Below are positions 1 to 7,766 of a DNA stretch of 22,121 nt, in pieces (within the stretch, counting starts at the first letter, position 1; every line of letters starts with the position of its first letter). A model generated the notes under the pieces. That model did not search any database. It had not been told where the DNA came from and was given only the letters and a program-made list of their open reading frames with translations. This DNA comes from a virus. A program made the translations under genes and the position numbers. The stretch is taken from positions 1 to 22,121 of the IMG/VR virus record IMGVR_UViG_3300046000_002089. One strand, given 5' to 3'.

Positions 1-1514
1 GCTCTCTCAGCAAAGTGCCTAGCACCCATCGGAATGATCTTACCGTTTGCTGTGATATCTTCCTTCGTAATTGTCTGGAAGATCGAGACAGAAAGTTCAT
101 CATCCATAACACGGATAACGTCAGAGGCATCCATGTTTCTTCTGCTGGCCTCAAGCATTGCATTCAGGATAGGCTCTACGAAGATACGCTCAAAGTGCTG
201 AGTCTTATTCTGGAAGATCCGCGAGGCTGCATTCTGGAGAGAACTAATCTCGAATGCTGTCTTTTCACCCGGAGTTCTGATACCCATAGCTTCTCTTGGC
301 GCACCAGCAAGTTGCTCCATCTTGTTTTCAATGACAGCAATCTGGTTATCAGCATTCAATGCAGTTGGATCAGGAGCAAGGTAACCGACATCCCCTTCAT
401 CTCCGAGATAGATTCTTGTTCCCGGCTGAAAGTCGAAGTCTTCAACGTCACCCTTAATCTTTAGGACAGGGAAAGCAATCTGGTCGAAGACATCAGCACG
501 GAGGTTCTCAAGGTGGTCCATTCTGTACTGTAGACCGACAAGGTTGTCTAGCGGTCCCATAGCATACAAGTTATCAGGACGCTCTCTCCAGCCAACGTGG
601 AAGATAGGAGACCTACCCAGCCAAGAAGGATTAGGCTTATCAGAGAGAACGTAGGATCTATCGACAACCTTAATGATTCTATTCTTAAGGAGAGTATCCG
701 TAAGCTTATCGTAGATATCCCCGTAGAATGTCAAGATCTCAACATAGTCGGAGTTGTAATACTCTCGGATAGAACCAAAACCATCTACAACAAAGCCATC
801 GTTCTTATGGAGATCCGAATCGGAGTAACCCTGAATGGCATTCCTTGTGCCAATCATTCTATCGAAGATCTTCTTCATATAGTCTTTATTGGGGTCTTCC
901 TCAATCATCTTTCTGGCTTCACCCATAGAAAGAAGAGAGCGAATGATCTTTGGTGTAGCCTTGAAATCAGAGGCAACAGGGTTAAAGACTAGATCATACG
1001 GCGAGATTCTGATTACTCTCGGACCAATGTACCCCGGAATAATCTCATTGTTCTCAAGCTCTGTATAGTTAGCTTCCCAGTCTACCGTAGCAAAACAATT
1101 ACCGTAGTCGATGTAATCAAGGACCAGCTTGGACATAACTACTTCAAAGTCAGACTGCTGTACCTTATTCTCCATATAGGCTTGGATAGTCTCACGCTTG
1201 ATCTTAGCGTTACTCGTCTTATCCGAAGCCATCCACTTCATCCACTTATTCTGTGGGAACAAAGTAGCCATATAGTTAGCGTGGAGGTTATCTCTAATCT
1301 GTGTCAGCTTAGGAACTGTCGTACTATTCTTCCAAGGGAGAGAACTATTGCTAGTCGATCTTGTATCCGTAGCGAAGAGATAGTTCCTGAGTTCCTTCCA
1401 CTCCTCAAGCTTGCCACTACGCTGCTGATTCCAGAGACGCCACTTATCAGAGATCTCCGTAGCAATACTATCGGGGCTGATAATCAGCTTCATGTCTAGA
1501 GTTGTACCAACCAT
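1..1514 (-). CDS. Portal (head-tail connector) protein, C-terminus beyond window edge
   Basis: Reading the minus strand from the ATG at 1514 gives an uninterrupted frame of 504 codons to the window edge, so the gene is partial at its 3' end. The start overlaps the terminase stop (TAATG). The protein begins MVGTTLDMKLIISPDSIATE and contains features typical of podovirus portals: an early W-rich helical part (KWRLWNQQRSGKLEEWKELR), a conserved NLHANYMATLFPQNKWMKW stretch, and, near residue 400, APREAMGIRTPGEKTAFEIS, a motif common to portals of this class. The portal forms the dodecameric ring through which DNA is packaged and to which the tail binds. Its position directly after the large terminase subunit fits. 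Family assignment rests on motif memory and gene order, not on a search. Confidence 0.9.
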   Translation of the reverse strand, partial: MVGTTLDMKLIISPDSIATEISDKWRLWNQQRSGKLEEWKELRNYLFATDTRSTSNSSLPWKNSTTVPKLTQIRDNLHANYMATLFPQNKWMKWMASDKTSNAKIKRETIQAYMENKVQQSDFEVVMSKLVLDYIDYGNCFATVDWEANYTELENNEIIPGYIGPRVIRISPYDLVFNPVASDFKATPKIIRSLLSMGEARKMIEEDPNKDYMKKIFDRMIGTRNAIQGYSDSDLHKNDGFVVDGFGSIREYYNSDYVEILTFYGDIYDKLTDTLLKNRIIKVVDRSYVLSDKPNPSWLGRSPIFHVGWRERPDNLYAMGPLDNLVGLQYRMDHLENLRADVFDQIAFPVLKIKGDVEDFDFQPGTRIYLGDEGDVGYLAPDPTALNADNQIAVIENKMEQLAGAPREAMGIRTPGEKTAFEISSLQNAASRIFQNKTQHFERIFVEPILNAMLEASRRNMDASDVIRVMDDELSVSIFQTITKEDITANGKIIPMGARHFAER

Positions 1515-3055
1515 TAGTGAGAAACCCCGCCAAATCTTTCAGAATAAATTATGTTATTATTCGATGATCTCTTGTGCATATTAGAAGACGGCCTAACAGC
1601 AATCTCAATACAGGAAGCAAGAGCATCTTTAATGTCATCGTGAGGTGGATTGTTACTAATCAACTCCTCTTCCAGAAGCTGACAGTTACCACCCTTATAA
1701 TGGTATATACTCAGGTTATCGTACCTTGGTTCAAGGACAGCAGCCATTCGCTCTTCCTTGGAACCAGAGTGCCTCGTAGGTTTATGCTCTTCGATCTTAA
1801 GCATAAGCCCATGAGGACGAATATAACTATCCTTTAACTCTTGAACAATCGCAGCCTGAGCCGCTGTTACTTCCGCCCGAAGCTTCTTAAAGTCCCATCG
1901 ATTAAGGAGTTCAAGAATATGACTAAAGTATTCAGAAATCTTATCTGTCCTGAATCGGTCGATATCCAGAACATAAACATTATTTTCAAAGTCTACGCCA
2001 ATAACAACAATCGCGGTATAGTCTGCCCTTCGTCTTAGGCTATACGCAAAGTCTACTGCCGCAAAAACATTTAACTTACGATCCCTATAATACCATGAAC
2101 CATGTGTGTTTGTCAAGTGTTCTTTTTGGAAGTACTGGAATTTATCATAGTCAATCGGTCGGTTATCAGGATCATTAGGGTCGTTATAATATTGGGATCT
2201 GAACTGGGTCTTATCTAAGTACTGCGCCCTTTTCTTGGCTAGGATCTGGATATCAAAACCAAACGCCTTGCCATCGTGCCTTATCTGACGGGGCCAGAGG
2301 AACTCACCAGTACCATCGCCAGCATTCTCGACAGCCCTTTCGAAGGTTTCATAGATAGGTTCTGCCCCTATGATTTCTGCGGAACTATTGTAGATGTCCT
2401 CCTCCATACTGAGGAGTTCTGAGTATAGATCCTTGGGGTGGTACCGGGTACCCACCACCCATTCTCTAGCATTAGCGCCCTCAATAGAAGACAAAAGAGA
2501 ATACTGTGACTTAACTTTGTCTCTACCTTCTTGGGTATACGCATTTTCGTAGACTACAACGTCATCAAGGACAGCAATATCGCAGTGCAAACCAGTAAGC
2601 GAAGTCGTTAGACCTCCTGTAAAGATGCTGGGATCACGGACTGACTCAGCTTTTCTCTTAGGATGGTCAAGACTGATCTCAGTCATAGTCCACTTCTCTC
2701 TTTTACCCTCGTCATAGTGGACATAATCAGGCCAGTATCGCCTGTGAATGTCCGAAGTAAAGATAGACTTAATAAAAGATAGCTGCTTCTGGGCTAGATT
2801 AGATGTAGCAGAGATATACAGCACTCTCAGTGTAGGATCTCGGGTTAATTCCCAAGCCACACGGTAGGCTACTAGGGCAGACTTACCATGATCTCTAGGA
2901 AGAAGAGTAAGCTGGTGTGTCTTAGCATCCTCACGGTTCCACCAACGGCAGAGTTCTTCATGAACGGAGCCAAGCACACGCTGGGGAGCAACAAGTCTAA
3001 TAAAAGTAATTAGATCCTGTTCAGCAGCCTCTCTGATGTCATCAAGGTTAGCCAT
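1514..3055 (-). CDS. terL: Terminase large subunit (packaging ATPase/nuclease)
   Basis: This 513-residue protein is the DNA-packaging motor. The ATPase domain shows a T7 gp19-type Walker A, LPRDHGKS at residues 52-59, a Walker B AVLDDV at about 161-166, and the coupling motif VGTRYHP at about 201-207. The C-terminal RNase H-like nuclease carries an acidic residue at the end of a beta strand (FAAVDFAYS, D335), the AEVTAAQ segment near 395 and a final acidic cluster HDDIKDALA at about 472-480. Length is close to that of T7-like large terminases (about 580) and other podoviral ones. It sits between the small subunit (1-nt gap) and the portal (1-nt overlap), the usual packaging block. The protein acts at the portal vertex and cuts DNA at the end of headful or unit-length packaging. 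Confidence 0.95.
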   Translation of the reverse strand: MANLDDIREAAEQDLITFIRLVAPQRVLGSVHEELCRWWNREDAKTHQLTLLPRDHGKSALVAYRVAWELTRDPTLRVLYISATSNLAQKQLSFIKSIFTSDIHRRYWPDYVHYDEGKREKWTMTEISLDHPKRKAESVRDPSIFTGGLTTSLTGLHCDIAVLDDVVVYENAYTQEGRDKVKSQYSLLSSIEGANAREWVVGTRYHPKDLYSELLSMEEDIYNSSAEIIGAEPIYETFERAVENAGDGTGEFLWPRQIRHDGKAFGFDIQILAKKRAQYLDKTQFRSQYYNDPNDPDNRPIDYDKFQYFQKEHLTNTHGSWYYRDRKLNVFAAVDFAYSLRRRADYTAIVVIGVDFENNVYVLDIDRFRTDKISEYFSHILELLNRWDFKKLRAEVTAAQAAIVQELKDSYIRPHGLMLKIEEHKPTRHSGSKEERMAAVLEPRYDNLSIYHYKGGNCQLLEEELISNNPPHDDIKDALASCIEIAVRPSSNMHKRSSNNNIIYSERFGGVSH

Positions 3056-3056
3056 G

Positions 3057-3554
3057 CTACTGTAGCTTCAAGCCAATTCTTTCAGCGTCATCCTTGAAAG
3101 TCTTACTCGTCTCGACTTCCTTACGGAGTTCAGCGTTGATTTCTTCCTTACTGGGTCTACCACGCTTACCTCCTTTATCTAGGTACTCGTTATCAGCGAG
3201 GTACTTCATAGCTTGGAAGGAAAGCTTCTCATCCTCAGTAGCAGCCTTAATAATAGAGCGCATAGCCCTAGCCTTCAGCTTAAGGTTAAGCTCCTTCCGC
3301 CACTGGTCTACGTGCTTTCTGATAATGGGAGACTCTAGGACTCTCTCCCAGTGCTTAAACGAACCGAGGGTAGTCATAGCAAAGTCGTATTCGGTTACAT
3401 CCTCCATATGGATATAAACCTTCTTCATGCTTTTATACAGAGTACCATCAGCACGATGATCGTCTTCTTTCAATGTCCAAGATGTCCCGAAGATTGGTCT
3501 TTCATCTGGGAGTGTAGTCTCGTAGAACAGTCCTTTGGTCTGGAATGCAGCCAT
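3057..3554 (-). CDS. terS: Terminase small subunit (DNA maturase A-like)
   Basis: I chose the ATG at 3554 (protein starts MAAFQTKGLFYETT, 165 residues) rather than a GTG-type upstream extension because the upstream gene ends at 3556 and an AAAGAGA Shine-Dalgarno lies just upstream. The C-terminal part, with FQAMKYLADNEYL followed by GKRGRPSKEEI, is characteristic of small terminase subunits found next to large subunits in podophages; the RGRPSKEE stretch is basic. The small subunit recognises phage DNA and loads the large subunit. Position directly upstream of terL supports the call. The N-terminal half has no motif I can name. Confidence 0.8.
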   Translation of the reverse strand: MAAFQTKGLFYETTLPDERPIFGTSWTLKEDDHRADGTLYKSMKKVYIHMEDVTEYDFAMTTLGSFKHWERVLESPIIRKHVDQWRKELNLKLKARAMRSIIKAATEDEKLSFQAMKYLADNEYLDKGGKRGRPSKEEINAELRKEVETSKTFKDDAERIGLKLQ

Positions 3555-3555
3555 A

Positions 3556-3795
3556 CTATTTACATCTCTTTCTGAAATGATCCCACTCACCACCCTGACG
3601 AACACACTTTTGGTAAGCCTTCTCTTCTTCAGGGGTCATTCGTTTACTTATGTACTTCATAGCAAATGGGATAAAAGCAATTAATATTCTAGTTCCAAAT
3701 TCAATCCAAAAGGCAGGACGCTGTGCAGCAAGATAACCCCCGGCAAACATACCGATGAGGACAAGACTTATTGCAACTATCTCCTGCCAAGACAT
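3556..3795 (-). CDS. Small membrane protein of the lysis/packaging block
   Basis: A 79-residue protein with two hydrophobic segments: about residues 5-24 (EIVAISLVLIGMFAGGYLAA) and 31-48 (IEFGTRILIAFIPFAMKY). A charged tail contains a C-x7-W-x6-C arrangement (KCVRQGGEWDHFRKRC). Its start overlaps the stop of the preceding holin-like gene (TAATG) and it ends 1 nt before terS. The tail resembles that of conserved small phage membrane proteins I have seen near terminases, but I know no experimentally defined role. It could be a holin, an antiholin or an inner-membrane partner in lysis. That the protein is a membrane protein is clear from sequence; the function is inferred from position. Confidence 0.7.
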   Translation of the reverse strand: MSWQEIVAISLVLIGMFAGGYLAAQRPAFWIEFGTRILIAFIPFAMKYISKRMTPEEEKAYQKCVRQGGEWDHFRKRCK

Positions 3796-3965
3796 TAAGC
3801 AGTCTTATTAGGGATAGCCCAAACAAGGATGGGAGTCAGAAGACCGACAACTGTAGCGACTGTCTCCTGACTAATCGTACCCAGATTGATACCGAAGAAG
3901 AAGTTCAGCAGGAAGATGCCCGACATAATCAGAGCAACGAGAGCCTTATCCATCGAAGTAAACAT
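3795..3965 (-). CDS. Putative holin (56-residue membrane protein)
   Basis: A short gene starting at ATG 3965 with GGAGA 7-8 nt upstream, ending in TAATG overlap with the next gene. The 56-residue product has two hydrophobic stretches separated by a short polar turn: KALVALIMSGIFLLNFFF (about 7-24) and VATVVGLLTPILVWAIPN (about 36-53). The ending GLLTPILVWAIPN recurs in small phage proteins commonly annotated as putative holins. Holins open the inner membrane so that the endolysin reaches the peptidoglycan. The gene is three genes downstream of the endolysin in the same operon. The membrane topology is visible from sequence; holin activity is inferred. Confidence 0.7.
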   Translation of the reverse strand: MFTSMDKALVALIMSGIFLLNFFFGINLGTISQETVATVVGLLTPILVWAIPNKTA

Positions 3966-3977
3966 ATTGTATTCTCC

Positions 3978-4337
3978 TTATTTTCCACGAGACTTAGATT
4001 TTACTACAGGAGTTCTTTTAATAGGTTTAAGACCTACTCTACTAGCTTTCGTTTTCTTAGCAAGACTTTTTCTAGCTAATCTTGCTGTACCAGATAAACC
4101 TAGTCTTTCAAGCCTTAATGTTTTTGCAGCAGGAGTACGCTTACTGCGAGTAGTCCACTCCTTGCTCTTATCAGGCCCTCTCCACATACTACCATATTCC
4201 GTAGCATCATACCACTTATCAAAAGATTCCCTTTTTTCTTTTGCAGTAGATGTTTTTGAAGCGTAGAGTTCATCCATTCGACGCCTCTTTACGAATGTAT
4301 TCATATGTATATTACGTGGTACAGAACCTTTAGGCAT
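3978..4337 (-). CDS. Strongly basic hypothetical protein in the lysis block
   Basis: A 119-residue protein starting at ATG 4337 behind a clear GGAGAT site. It is extremely rich in Lys and Arg, especially after residue 55: SKRTPAAKTLRLERLGL and, at the end, KPIKRTPVVKSKSRGK. The C-terminal half looks like a disordered, histone-tail-like nucleic-acid-binding segment; the N-terminal half has a short aromatic stretch (FDKWYDATEYGSMWRG). I do not recognise a family. Base use is visibly more AT-rich (AAA and AGA codons) than in the terminase genes. Possible roles include DNA condensation in the capsid or a virion internal protein; both are guesses. The start and frame are well supported by the tight spacing to its neighbours. 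Confidence 0.65.
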   Translation of the reverse strand: MPKGSVPRNIHMNTFVKRRRMDELYASKTSTAKEKRESFDKWYDATEYGSMWRGPDKSKEWTTRSKRTPAAKTLRLERLGLSGTARLARKSLAKKTKASRVGLKPIKRTPVVKSKSRGK

Positions 4338-4346
4338 ACTTATCTC

Positions 4347-4748
4347 CTACGGATACTTGTTTCTTGGTAGCTCGAAGTGAGGACCGTCTTTAAAAGATTT
4401 CCAGTCTCCACCCCAAGTAATAGGAATATTTTCTAGCTTGGCAGCTTCCTTAACAATAACAGCAAGCTTTGCATACAAGGGCCAGTCCCATTTAATCTTA
4501 CCGTTTAGTGTAACAGCAAAGTCTACAGCCTTACTATAACCATCCTTACCGGGAATATGCCTAGAGTTCAGGGTTGTTGTAGCACCCGCCTTAAGCAACT
4601 TCTTCTGTTCTTCTAGAGTCCTAGGACCACAGGTAATAATGAATCCAAAGGACTTGTCCTTGATAAGACGGGCAGTACGACGAACTACCTTAATAAGATC
4701 CGGGTGGACTCTTTTAAGCTTTGCTTCAGACGAAGAGTTAATAACCAT
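4347..4748 (-). CDS. Endolysin, M15-type L-alanyl-D-glutamate (VanY/T5 Lys-like) peptidase
   Basis: I start at ATG 4748 (133 residues, MVINSSSEAKLKRVHPDL) because GGAGAA lies about 10 nt upstream and the upstream gene stops at 4751; a longer in-frame start would overlap that gene. The zinc-peptidase motif SRHIPGKDGYSKAVDFAV supplies H64 and D76 as metal ligands, and DGPHFELP near the C-terminus supplies the third ligand H124 and the likely catalytic D121, matching the D-x-x-H layout of T5 endolysin (137 residues, nearly the same length). GGDW before this motif is also typical. The enzyme cuts the peptide stem of peptidoglycan at the end of infection. There is no signal sequence, so it needs a holin; candidates lie on both sides. 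Confidence 0.92.
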   Translation of the reverse strand: MVINSSSEAKLKRVHPDLIKVVRRTARLIKDKSFGFIITCGPRTLEEQKKLLKAGATTTLNSRHIPGKDGYSKAVDFAVTLNGKIKWDWPLYAKLAVIVKEAAKLENIPITWGGDWKSFKDGPHFELPRNKYP

Positions 4749-4750
4749 TC

Positions 4751-5023
4751 TTACGGTGTTCTCCAGTGTATATGAGAAGAAATCCACTGAAAAGCATACG
4801 GGATAGCCATACCAATAATAACAATGACACCACCGATATACGCAATCTTTTCTTTTATAGCTGTCTGGAACAACTGGAGTTCTTCTACTTCTTCTTTTAA
4901 TTCAGCAATATCTTTAGCACACTGCTCAGACTGAGGCAGACTTTTAATACCATCTTTCATGTATTCTTGATTGGCTTCAATTCTAGCCAACCTCTCCGCT
5001 ACCTCAATCTGCCACTGTTCCAT
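4751..5023 (-). CDS. Coiled-coil membrane protein, XhlA-like lysis accessory
   Basis: A 90-residue protein with an amphipathic, heptad-like N-terminus (VAERLARIEANQEYM and DIAELKEEVEELQLFQ, about residues 8-54), then one hydrophobic segment YIGGVIVIIGMAIPYAFQW at about 62-80 and a short polar tail. This is the architecture of XhlA/hemolysin-type phage lysis proteins and of some holin partners; it could also be an i-spanin-like protein, although the membrane segment is C-terminal rather than N-terminal. It stops 2 nt before the endolysin start, so the two are translationally linked. Function is inferred from architecture and position. Confidence 0.7.
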   Translation of the reverse strand: MEQWQIEVAERLARIEANQEYMKDGIKSLPQSEQCAKDIAELKEEVEELQLFQTAIKEKIAYIGGVIVIIGMAIPYAFQWISSHIHWRTP

Positions 5024-5029
5024 GCTTTA

Positions 5030-5326
5030 TTACCCAATCATCTTAATGTCGGGATTAGTACCAATCGTTGCAAGAAGAATCTGACGGCTAACATCATTTG
5101 TCTTTACCATTTCATTTCTAAAACTTTCGACAGCAGCACCCGTCTGACGCTGTTGCTGGGAGTTTTCAATGAGCAAAACGGGCAACCAAGTAATCGCGCA
5201 GCCCCACTCATCGACTTCTTTCCCGGTGTTCGGGTTCGTGCCGCGCACTTGGGTGAACCAGTTGCACTGGAGCCCCTTGCACTCACCCTTGATCAGCGGA
5301 CAGAACGTGCTAGGTTTAAGCTGCAT
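5030..5326 (-). CDS. Conserved phage hypothetical protein
   Basis: A 98-residue protein starting MQLKPSTFCPLIKGECKG. It has four Cys residues in the first half (C9, C16, C21 and the C of WGCAITWLP), a pattern WFTQVRGTNPNTGKEVDEWG, and a helical, amide-rich second half (ENSQQQRQTGAAVESFRNEM). I have seen close relatives of this small protein in many podophages of Proteobacteria, where it has no assigned function. The Cys pattern could bind a metal. The first half of the gene is clearly more GC-rich than the second, suggesting recombination inside or near the gene. It sits between the collar fibre and the lysis genes. Confidence 0.7.
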   Translation of the reverse strand: MQLKPSTFCPLIKGECKGLQCNWFTQVRGTNPNTGKEVDEWGCAITWLPVLLIENSQQQRQTGAAVESFRNEMVKTNDVSRQILLATIGTNPDIKMIG

Positions 5327-5328
5327 GG

Positions 5329-6348
5329 TCAGTCCTTCGACGCAATGATGAGGTCGATGTACTTAACAGCCATGTCGATGGCTCCAGAGAATGTATGAGC
5401 GTGAGAACCACCACTAAAGGTATGTGTATGACCAAGACCACCACCTTGAGAACCGCTAGCAGTACTGGTGCTAGTGAGTGTTCGAAGAAAGGTAGTACCA
5501 GTGCCACTAGCGGTGGCCGTAGTTCCAGCTGTCGCTCTTGAATAATTATGAGTATGATCTGGAATTTGAGTAATATCAAGAACTGTAGAACCAACCGTTC
5601 CAGTAACCGTTTCAGAGCTTGTTGAACCAGAGAAACTTCTATTAGCAAATGCAACGTCGAAATCAATGGACCCACCAGAACCGACAGAGCCGCTTACAAC
5701 GCGCAGAGCCCTATTATTGATGGTGATATCCTTCGTCCAACCAGTAGGCGCCGAAGTCTGCTGGAACAGCATGCGGGTGCCAGATGGTATAGTAGAACTC
5801 AGACTGTTTGTAACATAGGTTTGAGTAGCAAGTGTCTGCCCTTCTACAGCAATAACACCAGAAGAGACCCTAGAAATTGTTGTATCAGAAGCATGACCAA
5901 GTTCAATCTGCTGTGCTGTATGAGTATTAGTAACACTATTAAGAGGAACAGTTAGTCCTTCTACAGCGATGACACCAGTAGATACACGGCTTAGTGTTGT
6001 ATCCGAAGCATGACCAAGTTCAATAGCACCTGTCGTAACAAGACTACCAGATGAGTCAACGGATACTCTTAAAGTACCACCAGTGCTAATTCCTACTGTA
6101 TCAGCAGCCGGAAAATAGATACCTGTATTCGAATCACCTGTAACTGTAATAGAGGGTGCAGCGGCAGAACCAGCAGCATTAGAAACCTGACCAGTAAAGG
6201 TAGGGGAAGAAGAAACTTCACCTTCAACATAAGTTGCAATCTGGGCACCAGTAACCTTCTTACTGGTCCCACTCTCATTAACTTCAAACTGCTGTGTACC
6301 GGATACCGATGCAGCGGAAGTTAGATCTGAGATTTTTATGTTAGCCAT
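5329..6348 (-). CDS. Tail fibre protein with C-terminal collar-like domain
   Basis: A 339-residue virion protein. The start MANIKISDLTSA... is of a type common in fibre modules of marine and soil podophages. Residues 60-105 hold the fibre motif AAPSITVTGDSNTGIYFPAAD. Two near-identical copies of IELGHASDTTxSRVSxGVIAVEG follow at 109-131 and 148-170. The C-terminal half begins with IPSGTRMLFQQTSAPTGWTKD, the entry to a T4 gp12/tail-collar-like domain, and ends with a His-rich HTHTFSGGSHAHTFSG and AVKYIDLIIASKD, also typical of collar domains. Such domains cap trimeric fibres and can chelate metal through the His rows. It probably contributes to receptor contact. Exact role relative to the spike at 7767-9746 is unknown. 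Confidence 0.85.
   Translation of the reverse strand: MANIKISDLTSAASVSGTQQFEVNESGTSKKVTGAQIATYVEGEVSSSPTFTGQVSNAAGSAAAPSITVTGDSNTGIYFPAADTVGISTGGTLRVSVDSSGSLVTTGAIELGHASDTTLSRVSTGVIAVEGLTVPLNSVTNTHTAQQIELGHASDTTISRVSSGVIAVEGQTLATQTYVTNSLSSTIPSGTRMLFQQTSAPTGWTKDITINNRALRVVSGSVGSGGSIDFDVAFANRSFSGSTSSETVTGTVGSTVLDITQIPDHTHNYSRATAGTTATASGTGTTFLRTLTSTSTASGSQGGGLGHTHTFSGGSHAHTFSGAIDMAVKYIDLIIASKD
5841..6024 (-). repeat. Internal duplication in the collar fibre gene
   Basis: Two 67-nt direct repeats, 5841-5907 and 5958-6024, start 117 nt apart and encode the repeated block IELGHASDTT(L/I)SRVS(T/S)GVIAVEG. The nucleotide copies differ mostly at third positions, so the duplication is not very recent. 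Such repeat blocks build beta-structured fibre shafts. Confidence 0.8.
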
Positions 6349-6351
6349 AAG

Positions 6352-6651
6352 TTAGTAAATCCTCTTCCAAGCATCATTCATATATCTGTAAATACTAATC
6401 GGTGTAACCCAGACACCTTCTTTATTAACAGAGGGAGATCCAATCTTCCAATTAGTTAGATACTTAACGAACAGTTCAGAGTTAAACGGTATCCTATTTC
6501 CATTAACAACAAGAGAACCAACAGCATTATTCTCACTTATGCTTTCTGTAATTCGGATATCACCAGATTCGGTTACTCTGGTATCTCCTGCTTCTGTTAA
6601 CCTTTCAAATGGTACAAGGATAGATTCGAATTTAGCATTAAGAATTGCCAT
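6352..6651 (-). CDS. Hypothetical protein of the tail module
   Basis: A 99-residue protein (MAILNAKFESILVPFERL...). Near residue 18-36 it has a short internal repeat, TEAGDTRVTESGDIRITES. The second half (NGNRIPFNSELFVKYLTNW then YRYMNDAWKRIY) is aromatic. I do not recognise a family with a known function. It lies between the collar fibre (3-nt gap) and a small virion protein in the same operon, and each neighbour is structural, so a tail or fibre accessory role is likely. A purine-rich AGAAAGA site precedes the ATG. Confidence 0.65.
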   Translation of the reverse strand: MAILNAKFESILVPFERLTEAGDTRVTESGDIRITESISENNAVGSLVVNGNRIPFNSELFVKYLTNWKIGSPSVNKEGVWVTPISIYRYMNDAWKRIY

Positions 6652-6663
6652 ATTAAATCTTTC

Positions 6664-7050
6664 TTAAGCCATAGCTAAATCTATATCGTTGATAGCAAAC
6701 TCAAGAGTATCACCATCGTTAATAGTCTTACTTGCTGTTAGCGCACCATGCCACAGAAGATTATCAGAAGAATCAAGGATACCAATATGAGTTATTAAAC
6801 CCCAGTTACCTCCAGAAGCTGTAAATGAAACGGTGTTCGTATTGCTTGTTGTACCACCGGGAGAACTAGCAGCAGCAAATGTTACAGACTGTCGAGAATA
6901 GTTAAAGCCTGAGACTTCAGTACCACCACCTGAATCAGACGGAGGAGCAGTATACAATGCTACATTCCAATCAGTCGGGCGAGTAGCACTCTCCGTTGTC
7001 ATCAACCAGTCAAGGATAAGTTTCTCAGAGTAATCTGATAGTGCAGCCAT
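6664..7050 (-). CDS. Small virion/tail fibre-associated protein
   Basis: A 128-residue protein with the pattern ALSDYSEKLILDWLM, then WNVALYTAPPSDSGGGTEVSG, YSRQSVTFAAAS and, at the C-terminus, WGLITHIGILDSSDNLLWHG followed by ASKTINDGDTLEFAINDIDL. This order of motifs is that of a widespread family of small phage structural proteins (an N-terminal helix anchor and a beta-sandwich), found in head-fibre or tail-fibre clusters. Its precise place in the particle is not known to me. It is flanked by fibre genes in the leftward late operon. The family resemblance is fairly strong; the role is inferred. Confidence 0.75.
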   Translation of the reverse strand: MAALSDYSEKLILDWLMTTESATRPTDWNVALYTAPPSDSGGGTEVSGFNYSRQSVTFAAASSPGGTTSNTNTVSFTASGGNWGLITHIGILDSSDNLLWHGALTASKTINDGDTLEFAINDIDLAMA

Positions 7051-7061
7051 AATGTTTTACC

Positions 7062-7355
7062 CTATGAAGAAACTTTAAACCAGACATCTCCGTCTTCACC
7101 ACCGGAGGGAGAAGCTGTACTAATAGTTACCCGATTAAACAGAGCGAAGATGTCTACACCATTAACGTACAATCCATCAGCATTCATAATCGAGTTACCA
7201 TTCATGTCTAGATCAGCATTCATGGCATTCGGAATAGATCCATCGAGGGAAAGAGTATTCTCAAACCCATTCCTAAGATTATTAAAGTTATCATTAATGG
7301 TATCAGTTGCCTGATAGCCAGTACTAACTGTACTAATGTTAGGCTTCTTAGCCAT
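7062..7355 (-). CDS. Short tail-fibre module protein
   Basis: A 97-residue protein. The first 30 residues (STVSTGYQATDTINDNFNNL) and the block NAMNADLDMNGNSIMNADGL at about 43-62 are characteristic of N-terminal modules of phage tail fibres, where they are usually followed by a long shaft. Here the protein stops soon after with SGGEDGDVWFKVSS, so it is either a stand-alone assembly module or a truncated fibre. Its ATG overlaps the stop of the preceding gene (TAATG), showing translational coupling to the gene at 7355-7765. The role is inferred from the fibre-like motif and context. Confidence 0.7.
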   Translation of the reverse strand: MAKKPNISTVSTGYQATDTINDNFNNLRNGFENTLSLDGSIPNAMNADLDMNGNSIMNADGLYVNGVDIFALFNRVTISTASPSGGEDGDVWFKVSS

Positions 7356-7765
7356 TAAAGAATCTCCGAAGGATTAATAATCTTTAAACCCATGCGACCC
7401 ATCGCGGTAAAGGGCTCCTGAGCAGAACCATCAGACCGAGAAAGGACGCCCTCGATCTCGGCCAGCGTGTAGGGCAGCCCAGCCTGCTGGCAGAAGCCGT
7501 AGACCGCAGCGGCATCACCGGGATAGATGTCGGAAGCCACCCAGTTGCCGTCTTCGTCCAGCGTCCATGTCGTGGAAGGAGCGAGGGCGACGAACTCGGA
7601 CGGGATGTAGCCGCTGCTGATGAAGTGCGTAACGGGTTCGTTGCCGGATGCAGAGAGCGGTGTAGTCCACATATTTACGCCCCCCGGACCAAAGGCAGCA
7701 GCGATGGCGCGGGCTGTATCAGCGTCTGCGGAGGTTACGATGAGTGTAGAAAACGTGTCAGCCAT
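7355..7765 (-). CDS. Spike-associated hypothetical protein
   Basis: A 136-residue protein starting MADTFSTLIVTSADADTARA, with a Trp-rich middle (TTWTLDEDGNWVASDIYPGD) and a helix-turn segment AAVYGFCQQAGLPYTLAEIEGVL near the end. It follows the large spike with a 1-nt gap. Most of the gene (about 7395-7765) is clearly GC-rich, like the adjoining spike C-terminus and unlike the genes on its left; only the last few codons return to the AT-rich style. It may be a fibre chaperone or accessory receptor-binding component acquired together with the spike. I recall similar proteins beside tail genes in alphaproteobacterial prophages, but know no function. Confidence 0.7.
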   Translation of the reverse strand: MADTFSTLIVTSADADTARAIAAAFGPGGVNMWTTPLSASGNEPVTHFISSGYIPSEFVALAPSTTWTLDEDGNWVASDIYPGDAAAVYGFCQQAGLPYTLAEIEGVLSRSDGSAQEPFTAMGRMGLKIINPSEIL

Positions 7766-7766
7766 C

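Noticed and set aside
15-1499. Plus-strand open frames of 105-149 codons opposite the portal
   Set aside because: They are antisense to a continuous minus-strand portal frame with clear portal motifs; no ribosome sites, no recognisable domains.
5104-5675. Alternative minus-strand frames of 60-119 codons within the hypothetical protein and collar fibre
   Set aside because: Low-complexity Leu/Val-rich or Arg/Ser-rich products typical of shifted frames over fibre genes; the main frame carries the known motifs.
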